Assembly: GCA_049318625.1 (NCBI GenBank)
Contig: JBMOGA010000017.1
Coordinates: forward strand, 1 to 64,000
From: JBMOGA01 sp049318625
GTDB lineage: Bacteria; Pseudomonadota; Alphaproteobacteria; Rhizobiales; Hyphomicrobiaceae
Length of the DNA: 64,000 bases
Direction of reading: 5' to 3'
The notes beneath the pieces are model-generated. The model saw nothing but the letters and a program-made list of their open reading frames with translations, had not been told where the DNA came from and made no database searches. A program made the position numbers and the translations under genes. Of this stretch, positions 8,711-17,870 are shown piece after piece; within the stretch, counting starts at the first letter, position 1; every line of letters begins with the position of its first letter.

Positions 8711-8840
8711 GACGGCCCGCGTCCGTGGCCACCGCCATGCTGGGCGACCGCCGCCGTTCGCACTGAGGCCGTGCCGAACGTTCCCGTCGCCGTGCGCGGC
8801 CTTGCCGTCGACGACCGGTTCGACGCGGGGAGGCCCGCAA

Positions 8841-10880
8841 TCACCAGATCTTGACGCGCTTGTCCGGGGGCAGATAGAGGGCATCGCCCTCTTTCACGCC
8901 GAAGGCCGCATACCAAGGGGCGAAATTGCGGACCGCGCCGTTGGCGCGGAACTCACCCGGGCTATGCGCGTCGGACAGTAGATTCTGCCGCAGCTGGCCC
9001 GGGGTGGTGTAGTTCCGCCAGAGTTGCGCCCAAGCCAGAAAGAAGCGCTGGTCTCCGGTGAAGCCGTCGATGACCGGCGCTTTGCCCCCCTGCTCCGTTT
9101 CGACAAAGCTCTTGTAGGCTTCATAGGCCACCGTTAGACCGCCGAGATCACCGATGTTCTCGCCGAGCGTCAGGGCGCCGTTGACCTTCATGCCTTCGAT
9201 CGGCGAATACCCATTGAACTGTTGAACGAGCACGGCGGCGCGCTTCTGGAACTCGGCGCGGGCCTGCGGCGTCCACCAGTTGCGCAGGGCGCCGTCGCCG
9301 TCCGACTGGCTGCCCTGATCGTCGAAGCCGTGCCCCACCTCGTGACCGATCACCGCGACGATCGATCCGAAGTTGACCGCCGCGTCGGCGTCGGGATCGA
9401 AGAACGGCGACTGCAGGATCCCCGCGGGAAAGAAGATGGCATTGTAGCTCGACGCATAGCCGGCGTTGATCTCGTGGGCGGGGTAGCCGAACATCCAGTC
9501 GCGCCGCGGCTCGCCGAGAGACTTCCGCGAGTCGGCCATTTCGAACTGGATGAGCTTGCGCCAGTTTCCGATGAGATCGGCCGGATCGAGGGAAACGCCG
9601 GAGTAGTCCCGCCACCTGTCCGGATATCCCACGTGGCTCCTGATGGCCGCGAGCTTGGCCAGCGCCTCGGCCCGGGTAGCCTCGTCCATCCAGTCGTTGG
9701 CCAGGAGTAGCTTTCGAAAGGCCGCGCGCAGGTGATCCACATACTTGATCATCTGCGCGCGATGCGCCGGAGGAAAATGGGTCTTCACGTAGACGTGTCC
9801 CAGAACCTCGCCGGCGTGCCTGCTGAGATTGGCAATGGCCCTGCTCTTCAGTGGCATCTGCTCGGGAATGCCCGACAGCTTCGTGCTGTGGAACGCGAAA
9901 TGAAGATCCTGGAATTGCTTCGACAAGCCGGGCGCTACGCTGTCGACGGTGCGGAACATCAGGTAAGCGCGGATCGTCGCGATGTCCGTGCTCGCAAAGA
10001 GCTGCGCGATTTTCTGGATGGCCGTGTCCGCTTTCAGAACGATCTCGGTCTGATCGGCCAGTTCCAGTTCCTTGAGCATCACGCCCCACGGCAGGCCGGG
10101 CGCGTACGTCGCGAGATCCGAGGTCTTGACCAGATGATAGGCGCGCACGGGATCGCGCTTTTCGACGGCCGTCCACGACCGTTCCGCGATCGCGGTTTCG
10201 AACTTCACGATGGCGTCGGCCTGACGGGCGGCGTCGGCCACGCCCGCGCGGGTCAGGATGTCTTCAATGTAGGCGCGGTAGGCGATCCGGAACCCGGCAT
10301 AGGGCTCGTCGGCCGTCAGGTAGAACTCGCGGGCCGGCAGGCCGAGCCCCGGCTGGTCGGCGGTCAGCACGTATCTCTTGGGGTTCTTGTCATCGAGCTC
10401 GACACCGATCGAGACCACCGACGGCACGAACGGCCGCGCCATCCACCGGGCCGCTTCCTCGTGCGTCGTGATGGCACTCATGGCGGTAAGGTCGGCACGG
10501 ATCGGCGACAGCCCGAGCTGGTTCAGCCGCGCGACGTCCAGGTAGCTCTTGTAGAACGACGCGATGATGTGCTCGTCCGTTCCCGGCGCCGGATTGCCCG
10601 CGACGATCTTGTCGACCAGGGTCTCGAGACGCCCTTGCGTCCGCAGGTAGGCGTCGACGAACCCGTTGGCGTAGGGAAGCCCCGCGGGCGGTTTGGCATC
10701 TTTCAGCCACCCACTATTGACGTAGCGGTAGAAGTCATCACCGGGCTTGATCGACTTCGAGATGTGCTGCGTTTCCACGCCCCACGTCCCCAGAATGGGT
10801 TTGTTCGCGGTCTGCCCCTGCGCGGCAGACCCGGCGGCGCACAGAGCAATCAACGAAAGAAATGCGATCGGGCGAAACAT
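8841..10880 (-). CDS. Exported M13-family (neprilysin-like) zinc metallopeptidase
   Basis: M13 enzymes cleave short peptides, in bacteria usually in the periplasm. The 679-residue protein begins with a signal peptide (hydrophobic core about residues 4-18, ending ...AAGSAAQGQ). The zinc site HEVGH lies near residue 513-517 and the third ligand motif ENIGDLGG near 573-580. The NAGYASSYNAI stretch before them matches the conserved NAxY substrate-binding segment. The ATG at 10880 was taken because the signal peptide begins there, although the frame is open for another 82 codons. The length is normal for PepO-like members. No operon partner is obvious. Confidence 0.9.
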   Translation of the reverse strand: MFRPIAFLSLIALCAAGSAAQGQTANKPILGTWGVETQHISKSIKPGDDFYRYVNSGWLKDAKPPAGLPYANGFVDAYLRTQGRLETLVDKIVAGNPAPGTDEHIIASFYKSYLDVARLNQLGLSPIRADLTAMSAITTHEEAARWMARPFVPSVVSIGVELDDKNPKRYVLTADQPGLGLPAREFYLTADEPYAGFRIAYRAYIEDILTRAGVADAARQADAIVKFETAIAERSWTAVEKRDPVRAYHLVKTSDLATYAPGLPWGVMLKELELADQTEIVLKADTAIQKIAQLFASTDIATIRAYLMFRTVDSVAPGLSKQFQDLHFAFHSTKLSGIPEQMPLKSRAIANLSRHAGEVLGHVYVKTHFPPAHRAQMIKYVDHLRAAFRKLLLANDWMDEATRAEALAKLAAIRSHVGYPDRWRDYSGVSLDPADLIGNWRKLIQFEMADSRKSLGEPRRDWMFGYPAHEINAGYASSYNAIFFPAGILQSPFFDPDADAAVNFGSIVAVIGHEVGHGFDDQGSQSDGDGALRNWWTPQARAEFQKRAAVLVQQFNGYSPIEGMKVNGALTLGENIGDLGGLTVAYEAYKSFVETEQGGKAPVIDGFTGDQRFFLAWAQLWRNYTTPGQLRQNLLSDAHSPGEFRANGAVRNFAPWYAAFGVKEGDALYLPPDKRVKIW

Positions 10881-10944
10881 GCGGGGCAGCTCCTGACGGC
10901 TGATCGGGCAATTTACGCAGGCGACCTGAGACGACAGCGCCCCA

Positions 10945-10973
10945 AGGCCCCGGGGCAGATGCCCCCGAGGCCT
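10945..10973 (-). terminator. Strong stem-loop downstream of the OmpA-like gene
   Basis: AGGCCCCGGGGCA and TGCCCCCGAGGCCT are nearly complementary around a two-base loop, forming a long GC stem between the OmpA-like gene (ending 11005) and the M13 peptidase start. No T-run follows on the minus strand, so it could be a weak terminator or an mRNA-stabilising hairpin. Confidence 0.4.
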
Positions 10974-11004
10974 CGGCTTGTGGTCGGCTTCGGCGATGCC
11001 GGGA

Positions 11005-12045
11005 TCAGCGATCCAAGCGCCGGAACTCCACGCGCCGGTTGATGGCGCGGCCGTAAAGGGTCGAGTTGTCGGCGCGCGGCTGAGATTCACCGTAGCCGAT
11101 CGTCTCGAGCCGCGACGGCGCGACACCCTGCTCGATCAGGGCGCGGCGTACCGACTCGGCCCGGCCAGCCGAAAGCCGCAGGTTGTAGTCCGCACCGCCG
11201 ACCGCATCGGTGTGGCCCGCGATCCGGATCACCCAGTTGGCGTTGGCCTGCAGCATCCGCGCGATGTCGCGCACGAGCTGTGCCGTGTCCGGCCGCAGTT
11301 CGGTGCTGTCGAAATCGAAGTGCAGGCCGTAGACGTCGTAGGTGCCGAGCGTGTTGAGCGACTGCTCCATGTCCCGGTGCAGACCAGGCCCCGCGACGAC
11401 GCGCGTCACCCGCTCGGTCCGCGGCCGGCTCTCCCAGCTGAAGTTGAGGACGGACTCGATCAGGATAGGATTGTTGACGTCGTTGGCGAACACCAACTGC
11501 CCGGTGCCGCGCCGGTCGCCCGAGCCGCACTCGGCCCGCGCCTGCACCGCCGGGAGATCGAAGATCCGGTCCTCGACGAGCATCGGCACCTTCACGTCGA
11601 CCGCCACGGCCGTCAGCGTGCAGTCGATCCGGTCGAGCCTGTCCGAATAGACCAGCGTCAGCGGCGCCGTCCCCGTCGAGCGCAACTGCGCGAGCACGGC
11701 TCCCGAGATGCCGAGCGACGTCGTGCCGGGGATCAGCGCCGGCATGCGCGGCGCATAGCCGAGCACGTAGGCCGGGGCCGACTGCCGGTCGGCGATCAGG
11801 ATGTCACGCCGCGTGGAGATGCCCCGCGAACTCGAATAGTCGATCGACACCATGTCCGAGGTCACGCCGACCACGTACGTGGTCGAGTCCGCGTCGCGGC
11901 CGAACTCGTTGGTGAAATAGGTGGTGATCTGCTGACCGCGATGGGGCACGAACGGACCGATGTACTCCTGGGCCGGCGCCACGGCCGAGAACGCGACGCA
12001 TCCGAGGGCCGCGAGGCCCGCGACACGCATGACATTGAGATTCAC
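11005..12045 (-). CDS. Exported OmpA-family C-terminal domain protein
   Basis: The protein has a signal peptide (residues 1 to about 25, ending VAPAQE), a middle domain of about 190 residues that I do not recognise, and a C-terminal OmpA domain (about 235-346). That domain shows FDFDSTELRPDTAQLV, IRIAGHTDAVGGADYNLRLS and GYGESQPRADN, the peptidoglycan-binding pattern of the family. It probably anchors in the outer membrane or periplasm and binds the cell wall. It lies 61 bases after the L,D-transpeptidase on the same strand, so the two envelope genes may be co-transcribed. Confidence 0.88.
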   Translation of the reverse strand: MNLNVMRVAGLAALGCVAFSAVAPAQEYIGPFVPHRGQQITTYFTNEFGRDADSTTYVVGVTSDMVSIDYSSSRGISTRRDILIADRQSAPAYVLGYAPRMPALIPGTTSLGISGAVLAQLRSTGTAPLTLVYSDRLDRIDCTLTAVAVDVKVPMLVEDRIFDLPAVQARAECGSGDRRGTGQLVFANDVNNPILIESVLNFSWESRPRTERVTRVVAGPGLHRDMEQSLNTLGTYDVYGLHFDFDSTELRPDTAQLVRDIARMLQANANWVIRIAGHTDAVGGADYNLRLSAGRAESVRRALIEQGVAPSRLETIGYGESQPRADNSTLYGRAINRRVEFRRLDR

Positions 12046-12106
12046 GAGAAGCTCCTGTGGTTGCTGGTCTACGATCGTGGCGGGCGGCGATCACGAAGCG
12101 CTGGCA

Positions 12107-13141
12107 TCACACGTGCTCGCTGGCGATCACCGAGAACCCCTTCGGGGTCTTGCGCGTTGCGGCTTTCGCCGACGCATCTGTGAGGTACAGCATCGTACCC
12201 GGATGGAAACTGCTGGCGATCTCGGCCGCGCGCTTGGGATCGTAGAACGTCACCCGCTTCATCGCGGCGTCACCCCGCCAATGGACCACATGGGCCTCGG
12301 TCGGCTTCTTACCGAGACCGAATGACAGCCATGTGAGACCGGACCCATCGGCCGCCGGCCCGATCAGCGAATAGACGTGCGTGCCGATCGGCTTGGCCTT
12401 GTCGACGATACCCACCGGGTAGGAAGCCTGCACCACCCCATCGCGTGAAATGTGAGCCATGCCGTCGGCGCGCGAGATCACCACCGACGCCATCGGGTAC
12501 TGGACGACGGCGTCCCACGGCCCATGCGCCTTCTTCCGCCCAACCGCCTCGGTCAAGGCGCGCGCTTCCGCCTCCGCCACGCCCGGCAGCATGATGCCAG
12601 GATGAACCACGTTCGCCGGCTGCGTCCGCTCGTCGGCGATGATGACGGCGACACCCAGGTGCGTCACCTCGTAAAGCAGCGCCGAGAACTTCAGCGGCAG
12701 CCGGATGCAACCGTGCGACGCCGGATAGCCCGGCAGGTTACCGGCATGCAGCGCGATGCCACCCCACGTGAGCCGCTCCATGTTGGGCATCTGCGCGCCC
12801 TTGTAGATCGACGAGACGTGCTTCCTCTCCTTCTCGAGGATGGTGAAGACGCCCGTCGGCGTCCGGTGCCCCGCCTTGCCGGTCGAGCACGTCGAGACGC
12901 CGATCTCGATGCCGTTGCGGTAGACGTGCGCCAGCTGCTCCGGCAGCGAGACGATCATCACCACAGGCCCGCTCGGCGATCGCTCCGGCTCCCAGACGAA
13001 TTCGCCCGGCTTGAGAGGTTGCGTCGATTGGAACCGCTGGGCGTGAGCCGCCCCACAGATCGGCAGCGCCACGGCGCCGAGGCCCGCCGCTAACAGTTGT
13101 CGCCGAGAAACGCGTTTCGTCACGAGACTGACCTTTTGCAA
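12107..13141 (-). CDS. L,D-transpeptidase (YkuD) with a degenerate second YkuD-like half
   Basis: L,D-transpeptidases make 3-3 peptidoglycan cross-links or attach proteins to the wall. A SRRQLL twin-arginine-like signal with cleavage near AHA (residue 34) exports it. The catalytic YkuD domain (about 58-170) has TGKAGHRTPTGVF and the active-site SHGCIR with Cys145. Residues about 215-325 start again like a YkuD domain (a VVISRADGMAHISRDG pattern) but lack any HGC site, so only the first half can be catalytic. At 344 residues it is longer than single-domain enzymes. Envelope genes flank it on both sides. Confidence 0.9.
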   Translation of the reverse strand: MQKVSLVTKRVSRRQLLAAGLGAVALPICGAAHAQRFQSTQPLKPGEFVWEPERSPSGPVVMIVSLPEQLAHVYRNGIEIGVSTCSTGKAGHRTPTGVFTILEKERKHVSSIYKGAQMPNMERLTWGGIALHAGNLPGYPASHGCIRLPLKFSALLYEVTHLGVAVIIADERTQPANVVHPGIMLPGVAEAEARALTEAVGRKKAHGPWDAVVQYPMASVVISRADGMAHISRDGVVQASYPVGIVDKAKPIGTHVYSLIGPAADGSGLTWLSFGLGKKPTEAHVVHWRGDAAMKRVTFYDPKRAAEIASSFHPGTMLYLTDASAKAATRKTPKGFSVIASEHV

Positions 13142-13172
13142 CGCTGAGAACTCTGCCGAAGGACCATCATCC

Positions 13173-13955
13173 TCATCGCGCGGAACCCTGTCCAGTCGTG
13201 AGCGCCTCGCCGAACCGCTCGAGGTGGAACTCGATGCCGCCCGCCTCGCCCGGGACCGTCAGCACCATCGTTCTGTGCCGCCCCATTTCGCGCAGCAGTC
13301 CGGCCGTGATGTCGTCGGGCGTCATTTTCAACTCACGCCCATCGGCGCTTCTGAGCGGCGCCACCGGCCCGCTCGAGATCAGTTTGCCATCCATGTGAAC
13401 GGTGAGCACGCCCTGCCGTGGGAGGCCGCCCCGCTGGATCGTGATCTCGGCGTTCTGGACCCCTTTCGGTTCGATCCGAAGCCGCGTTGGACGAAGGCCG
13501 CCGAGGCCGGCCTGCTCGATGACACAGCCGCCGTCCTGGCAACTGATGGCCCAGGGGCCGACGGCGGTCCGGCGCGGAACCGGCGCCGCCGAACTCCCTT
13601 CCGCGAGGAACCGGCCGGACACCCAACCGCGCGTGCCGGCATAGGAGATGCGGCACCAGCGGGCGCGGCTGCTGCGCTCGCGCTCGGCCGCGGACATGGC
13701 CATCCACTGCTGGAACGTCGGGGTGCCCGTGCACCCGAGGTTCTTCAAACCTCGGGTCTCGGCGGGGATGCCGGCGATGACCGCGCTGCGTGCGCTGGCC
13801 TCGGCGTGCACGTTGAGAACATCGGGCGGCACGACATGGACCACATCCCAGGCATCCGGCCCGTCGGCCGCAGCAAGCGCGGCGGCAGACATCAGAATGG
13901 AAAGCAGCCCGGCCATGCCAAGCCTGCACGACCACGGCGCCCGGACAGCACCCAT
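13173..13955 (-). CDS. Exported protein with bacterial SH3-like domain
   Basis: The 260-residue protein has a signal peptide (hydrophobic segment about 16-32, ending LAAADG). An SH3-like segment follows, with DVLNVHAEASARSAVIAGIP and a WCRISYAGTRGWVSGRFL ending (about residues 45-125). The second half (about 140-260) is an unrecognised domain containing two cysteines in ISCQDGGCVIEQ. SH3 domains of this kind often bind peptidoglycan. The ATG at 13955 was chosen to include the basic N-region; an ATG at 13916 also leaves a signal peptide. It lies 31 bases before the L,D-transpeptidase gene and is probably in the same transcript. Confidence 0.75.
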   Translation of the reverse strand: MGAVRAPWSCRLGMAGLLSILMSAAALAAADGPDAWDVVHVVPPDVLNVHAEASARSAVIAGIPAETRGLKNLGCTGTPTFQQWMAMSAAERERSSRARWCRISYAGTRGWVSGRFLAEGSSAAPVPRRTAVGPWAISCQDGGCVIEQAGLGGLRPTRLRIEPKGVQNAEITIQRGGLPRQGVLTVHMDGKLISSGPVAPLRSADGRELKMTPDDITAGLLREMGRHRTMVLTVPGEAGGIEFHLERFGEALTTGQGSAR

Positions 13956-14123
13956 GTCAGGTCGTTGCTCGCAATAGACACGCACGCGTCTGCCCTGACC
14001 GTCATGAAATCGACGGCAGGCTAACGAGCCACGGGCCGGGCGGCTATCCGAAAAACGAAATGCCCCCGGGGTGCACCGCCCGCAATACCCCCGCATCGGA
14101 GAGTGGCCAGCCCCTGACCCCGT

Positions 14124-15101
14124 TCAGTTGGAGGACCGCTTGCCACCGCGCAGCGAGCGGGAGGGCGATTCTCCGAACATGCCATGGTAAACAGTGCTGA
14201 ACCGGCCGAGATGGGTGAACCCGCAGTCGTGTGCGACCGAGGTCACCGTGGCGCCCGGGGCCGGCCGCGCGAGGCGCTCGCGGGCCTCCAGCAGGCGGCA
14301 TTCCTCCAGGAACTGGAACGGCGTTCGGCGGCGATGCCGCTGAAACGCCAGTTGTAGAGATCGCGGACCCACATCGACGGCTCGTGCGATGGCGCCGAGG
14401 CTCATGGCCTCGGCAGAACGCGACGCCATGAAGGCCTCGGCGCGCCGAACCTGGTCGAGCGACGCGGCCGACGGGTCCGGATCCGCGTGCCCGTCGAGGG
14501 CGAGCGCCACTGTCTCCCAGAGCCTCGTCAAATACCCGGCCCAGCGATCGGGCCGCCCGTCAATCAACGGGCGACGCTCGATAGCTTCGACCAGGCGATG
14601 AGCACTAGCGACAACCGAGGGCGAGGCGAGGCGCGTCACACCTCGGGCGTGGCGAAGGCGGCCCGTCAGCTCGCGCCACCCATTCTCCAGCCGATCGGCA
14701 TCGCCGATCGGCACCTGAATGAGCGCTCCCAGATAGTTGCGGCTCAGATGGGTTTCCCGTCGGCCCGGCTGCACGATCAGCAATTCCGACGGGTGTGCCG
14801 TCTCGGTTTGCCGGCCGCGCGCGACGCGAATGGCGCCGGCGAAAGGAACCAGGACGGTCAGCTTGTCGTCGTCGCGAATGGCAATGCGATGGCCGGTCGA
14901 ACTGATGAGCTGAATGGACCCGCCCTGGATCTGCGGCCCGGAACTGACCAGCCTGGTGTTTTCGGCGCCGTCGAACGCGAAAGCACCGAGCCGCGAGAAC
15001 AGGCGTTCGGACAGCTCATAGGCCTCTTTGCTGGTCCGAACGATGGTCGGCTGATAATGGCGCAGGATCTGTCCGCGAAAGCCGCGACGACTGGAGAGCA
15101 T
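14124..15101 (-). CDS. AraC-family transcriptional regulator (AraC-binding-like N-domain)
   Basis: The C-terminal third (about 225-318) is a double helix-turn-helix domain, with MSLGAIARAVDVGPRSLQLAFQ and VTSVAHDCGFTHLGRFSTVYH as the two recognition regions. The N-terminal part resembles the ligand-binding domain of AraC activators of the FeaR type. I chose the ATG at 15101 (325 residues) rather than the longer open frame because the preceding residues look non-coding. It is divergent from the purine permease gene (15349) with about 250 bases between them, so it may regulate that gene, but this is not shown. Confidence 0.88.
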   Translation of the reverse strand: MLSSRRGFRGQILRHYQPTIVRTSKEAYELSERLFSRLGAFAFDGAENTRLVSSGPQIQGGSIQLISSTGHRIAIRDDDKLTVLVPFAGAIRVARGRQTETAHPSELLIVQPGRRETHLSRNYLGALIQVPIGDADRLENGWRELTGRLRHARGVTRLASPSVVASAHRLVEAIERRPLIDGRPDRWAGYLTRLWETVALALDGHADPDPSAASLDQVRRAEAFMASRSAEAMSLGAIARAVDVGPRSLQLAFQRHRRRTPFQFLEECRLLEARERLARPAPGATVTSVAHDCGFTHLGRFSTVYHGMFGESPSRSLRGGKRSSN

Positions 15102-15348
15102 GGCATCCGCAAATTCACACTGTAACGTTCGTGTTCTAGATGAGAACACCGGGAATGCAACTGGACCCTCGGGACCGACGCGTGCCCGGGCCGCGGGCAC
15201 CGCGCTGTAACGACGCCGACTGAACACCGGAACCGTCACGCCCGCGCTGAACCCGGTCGCCGCCGGTCACCCGCACACCATAGCCTCCCAGACCATTCCG
15301 CCTTAAGCTCATTTGGGGAATCGGCAGGGCAACCGGGGGGAGAACGAC

Positions 15349-16638
15349 ATGCTCGAGCGGCAGTTCCAATTGAGCGCACACGGCACGACCGTCCGGATCG
15401 AGGTTCTCGCCGGCCTCACGACGTTCATGACGATGGCCTACATCATCTTCGTCAACCCGGCCATCCTCGCCGATGCCGGCATGGACAAAGGCGCGGTATT
15501 CGTCGCCACCTGCCTCGCCGCCGCTTTCGGCTCCGCACTGATGGGTCTGTGGGCCAACTATCCGGTGGCGCTGGCGCCCGGCATGGGTCTCAACGCCTAC
15601 TTTACCTACGGCGTGGTCAAAGGCATGGGCCATACCTGGGAGACCGCGCTCGGCGCCGTGTTCCTCTCGGGCGTGCTGTTCCTGATCGTCAGCGCGACGC
15701 CACTGCGTGAATGGGTCATCAACGCCATCCCGAAGAGCCTGAAGCTCGCCATCGCCGCCGGGATCGGCCTGTTCCTCGCCATCATCGGCCTGAAGAGCGC
15801 CGGCATCATCGCCGCCCACCCGGCGACGCTGGTCACCATCGGCGACCTGAAAGCGCCGGCCGCCGCCCTCGCCGTCGCCGGCTTCCTGCTGATGGCCGCC
15901 CTCGATGCGCGCAAGGTACCGGGCGCCATTCTCATCGCCATTCTCGCCACCGCCGCCGCCGGCCTCGCCTTCGGACTGACCAAGTTCGGCGGCGTGGTGG
16001 CGATGCCGCCGTCCGTCGCCCCCGTGTTCCTGAAGATGGACATCGTCAAGGCGCTGGAGATCGGCCTCATCGCCATCGTGTTCACCTTCTTCTTCGTCGA
16101 TGTCTTCGACAACACCGGCACGCTGGTCGCGGTCGCCCACAAGGCCGGCCTGCTCAACCCCGACGGCACCCTGCCGCGCGCCAAGCGGGCGCTGACCGCC
16201 GACTCCGCCGCCGCCATGGTCGGCGCCGCCATCGGCACCTCCACGACCACCAGCTACATCGAGAGCGCCGCCGGCGTGAACGCGGGCGGGCGCACAGGTC
16301 TCACCGCCGTGACCGTCGCAGTGCTGTTCCTCGCGGCCCTGTTCTTCGCCCCGCTGGCCGGCTCGATCCCGGCGTTCGCCACCGCCCCGGCGCTCGTCTA
16401 TGTAGCCTGCCTGATGATGGGTGCGGTGCGCGAGATCGACTTCGACGACGTCACCGAGTACGTGCCGGCCGTCATCGCCATCGCCGCCATGCCGCTCACC
16501 TTTTCGATCGCGCACGGCATCGCTTTCGGCTTCATCTCGTACGCCGGCATCAAGCTGCTGGCCGGTCGTTTCGGCCAAGTCTCGGCCGCCGTCGCCATCC
16601 TCGCCGTCCTGTTCGTCGCCAAGTTCGCCCTTCTCTGA
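15349..16638 (+). CDS. NCS2-family purine permease, AzgA/PbuG type
   Basis: The 429-residue inner-membrane protein has about 12-14 hydrophobic segments. It shows the signature of the AzgA branch, which imports hypoxanthine, guanine or adenine: TTFMTMAYIIFVNPAIL near residue 24, ALAPGMGLNAYFTY near residue 75 and FFFVDVFDNTGTLV near residue 245. TSTTTSYIESAAGV follows near residue 297. The ATG at 15349 has a GGGGGGAGA ribosome site upstream. The gene appears to be monocistronic, with AraC divergent and a HlyD gene 125 bases downstream. Confidence 0.9.
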   Translation: MLERQFQLSAHGTTVRIEVLAGLTTFMTMAYIIFVNPAILADAGMDKGAVFVATCLAAAFGSALMGLWANYPVALAPGMGLNAYFTYGVVKGMGHTWETALGAVFLSGVLFLIVSATPLREWVINAIPKSLKLAIAAGIGLFLAIIGLKSAGIIAAHPATLVTIGDLKAPAAALAVAGFLLMAALDARKVPGAILIAILATAAAGLAFGLTKFGGVVAMPPSVAPVFLKMDIVKALEIGLIAIVFTFFFVDVFDNTGTLVAVAHKAGLLNPDGTLPRAKRALTADSAAAMVGAAIGTSTTTSYIESAAGVNAGGRTGLTAVTVAVLFLAALFFAPLAGSIPAFATAPALVYVACLMMGAVREIDFDDVTEYVPAVIAIAAMPLTFSIAHGIAFGFISYAGIKLLAGRFGQVSAAVAILAVLFVAKFALL

Positions 16639-16763
16639 GCCCCGGGCGGCGCGGCCAGAGCCTTGATTTCAGTCATAGTTCCGCCCGAGCCGGTCGGCCA
16701 TCGTCAGCGCGGCCGTTTCCGCTAGGATGGCGGCCGGCGCCGTGACGGTAAGGTTCGAGTGAA

Positions 16764-17870
16764 ATGCAGCGTCCCACCACCGACGGCGAAGGCCGTGTCC
16801 CGACACCTGCCGCCTTCGCATCGCGGGTGCACGGGCTGCTCGCCAACCGGATCGTGGCCGCCGCCCTCGCACTGCTCGCCGTCGCCACGGCAGCTTGGTG
16901 GCTGTGGGGCCGCGGCGTCGCCGTCGCCACTATCCTGCCCCAGCGCGGCAGTGCCGCCGAGGTGGTCTACGCGACCGGCAACGTCGAGCCGCTGAACTGG
17001 GCCAAGGTCACCGCCCTCCAGCGCAAGCGGATCGTCGAACTGTGCCGCTGCGAGGGTGCCACCGTCCGCAAGGGCCAGGTGCTGGCGCGCCTCGACGATC
17101 TCGAGGAGCGCGCGGTCCTGACCGAACTCGAGGCCCGCCTGCAGCGGCTGCACGAGGACGTCGCCCGGCTCGCCACCCTGCTCGAGCGCAACGCCATCTC
17201 CCGCAGCACCTACGAGGAGAAGCAGACCCAGGCCCGCGAGTACGAGGCCCGCGTGGTGGCGCAGAAGGAGCGCCTCAGCGACCTCGAACTCAAGTCGCCG
17301 ATGGACGGCGTCGTGCTGCGCCGCGACGGCGAGGTCGGCGAGATCGCCGGAACCGGCGTCAACGATGTCCTGTTGTGGGTCGGCCAGCCCAAGCCGCTCC
17401 GCGTCGCCGCCGAGGTCGACGAGGACGACATCCGCAAGGTCGCGGTCGGCCAGAAGGTTCTGCTGCGCCACGAGGGCAGCGCCGGCCAGGCGTTGACCGC
17501 CACCGTCGACAGCCTCACCCCCAAGGGCGACCCGCAGACCAAGACGTTTCGCGTCTACCTGAGCTTGCCGGACGACACCCCGCTCAAGATCGGCATGAGC
17601 GTCGAGGCCAACATCATCGTGCGCGAGGTCGCCGACGGCTTGCTGGTCCCGACCGAGGCGGTCGGCGGCACCACCCTCCTCGTCGCCGCCGACGGCCGTG
17701 TCCGCCGGCGCACCGTCGAGGTCGGTATCCGCGGCACGCGGATGATCGAGATCCGCCAGGGCCTCGCCCCGGGCGAGCCGATCATCGCGCCGTTCCGTGC
17801 CGACCTGCGTGACGGCACCCGCATCCACGCGACGCCCGCCGCCGCGAACCCCGCCACGACGCGCCCATGA
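16764..17870 (+). CDS. HlyD/RND-type periplasmic adaptor (membrane fusion protein) of an ABC exporter
   Basis: The adaptor is anchored by one transmembrane helix (about residues 31-49). It shows the biotinyl-lipoyl and coiled-coil layout: the first half-motif near residue 70-110, a hairpin of about 60 residues rich in E/R/L, then DLELKSPMDGVVLRRDGEVGE near 180. A beta-barrel domain and membrane-proximal domain complete it. It links an inner-membrane ABC transporter to the periplasm or an outer-membrane channel. It overlaps the permease gene by four bases, which together with the ATPase forms a MacAB/DevBCA-like three-gene exporter. The substrate cannot be deduced. Confidence 0.88.
   Translation: MQRPTTDGEGRVPTPAAFASRVHGLLANRIVAAALALLAVATAAWWLWGRGVAVATILPQRGSAAEVVYATGNVEPLNWAKVTALQRKRIVELCRCEGATVRKGQVLARLDDLEERAVLTELEARLQRLHEDVARLATLLERNAISRSTYEEKQTQAREYEARVVAQKERLSDLELKSPMDGVVLRRDGEVGEIAGTGVNDVLLWVGQPKPLRVAAEVDEDDIRKVAVGQKVLLRHEGSAGQALTATVDSLTPKGDPQTKTFRVYLSLPDDTPLKIGMSVEANIIVREVADGLLVPTEAVGGTTLLVAADGRVRRRTVEVGIRGTRMIEIRQGLAPGEPIIAPFRADLRDGTRIHATPAAANPATTRP

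Noticed and set aside
15136..16578. 480-codon minus-strand frame over the purine permease
   Set aside because: It is antisense to the well-supported AzgA-like gene, and its composition (Gly/Asp/Glu/His/Arg) matches reverse-strand codon bias.
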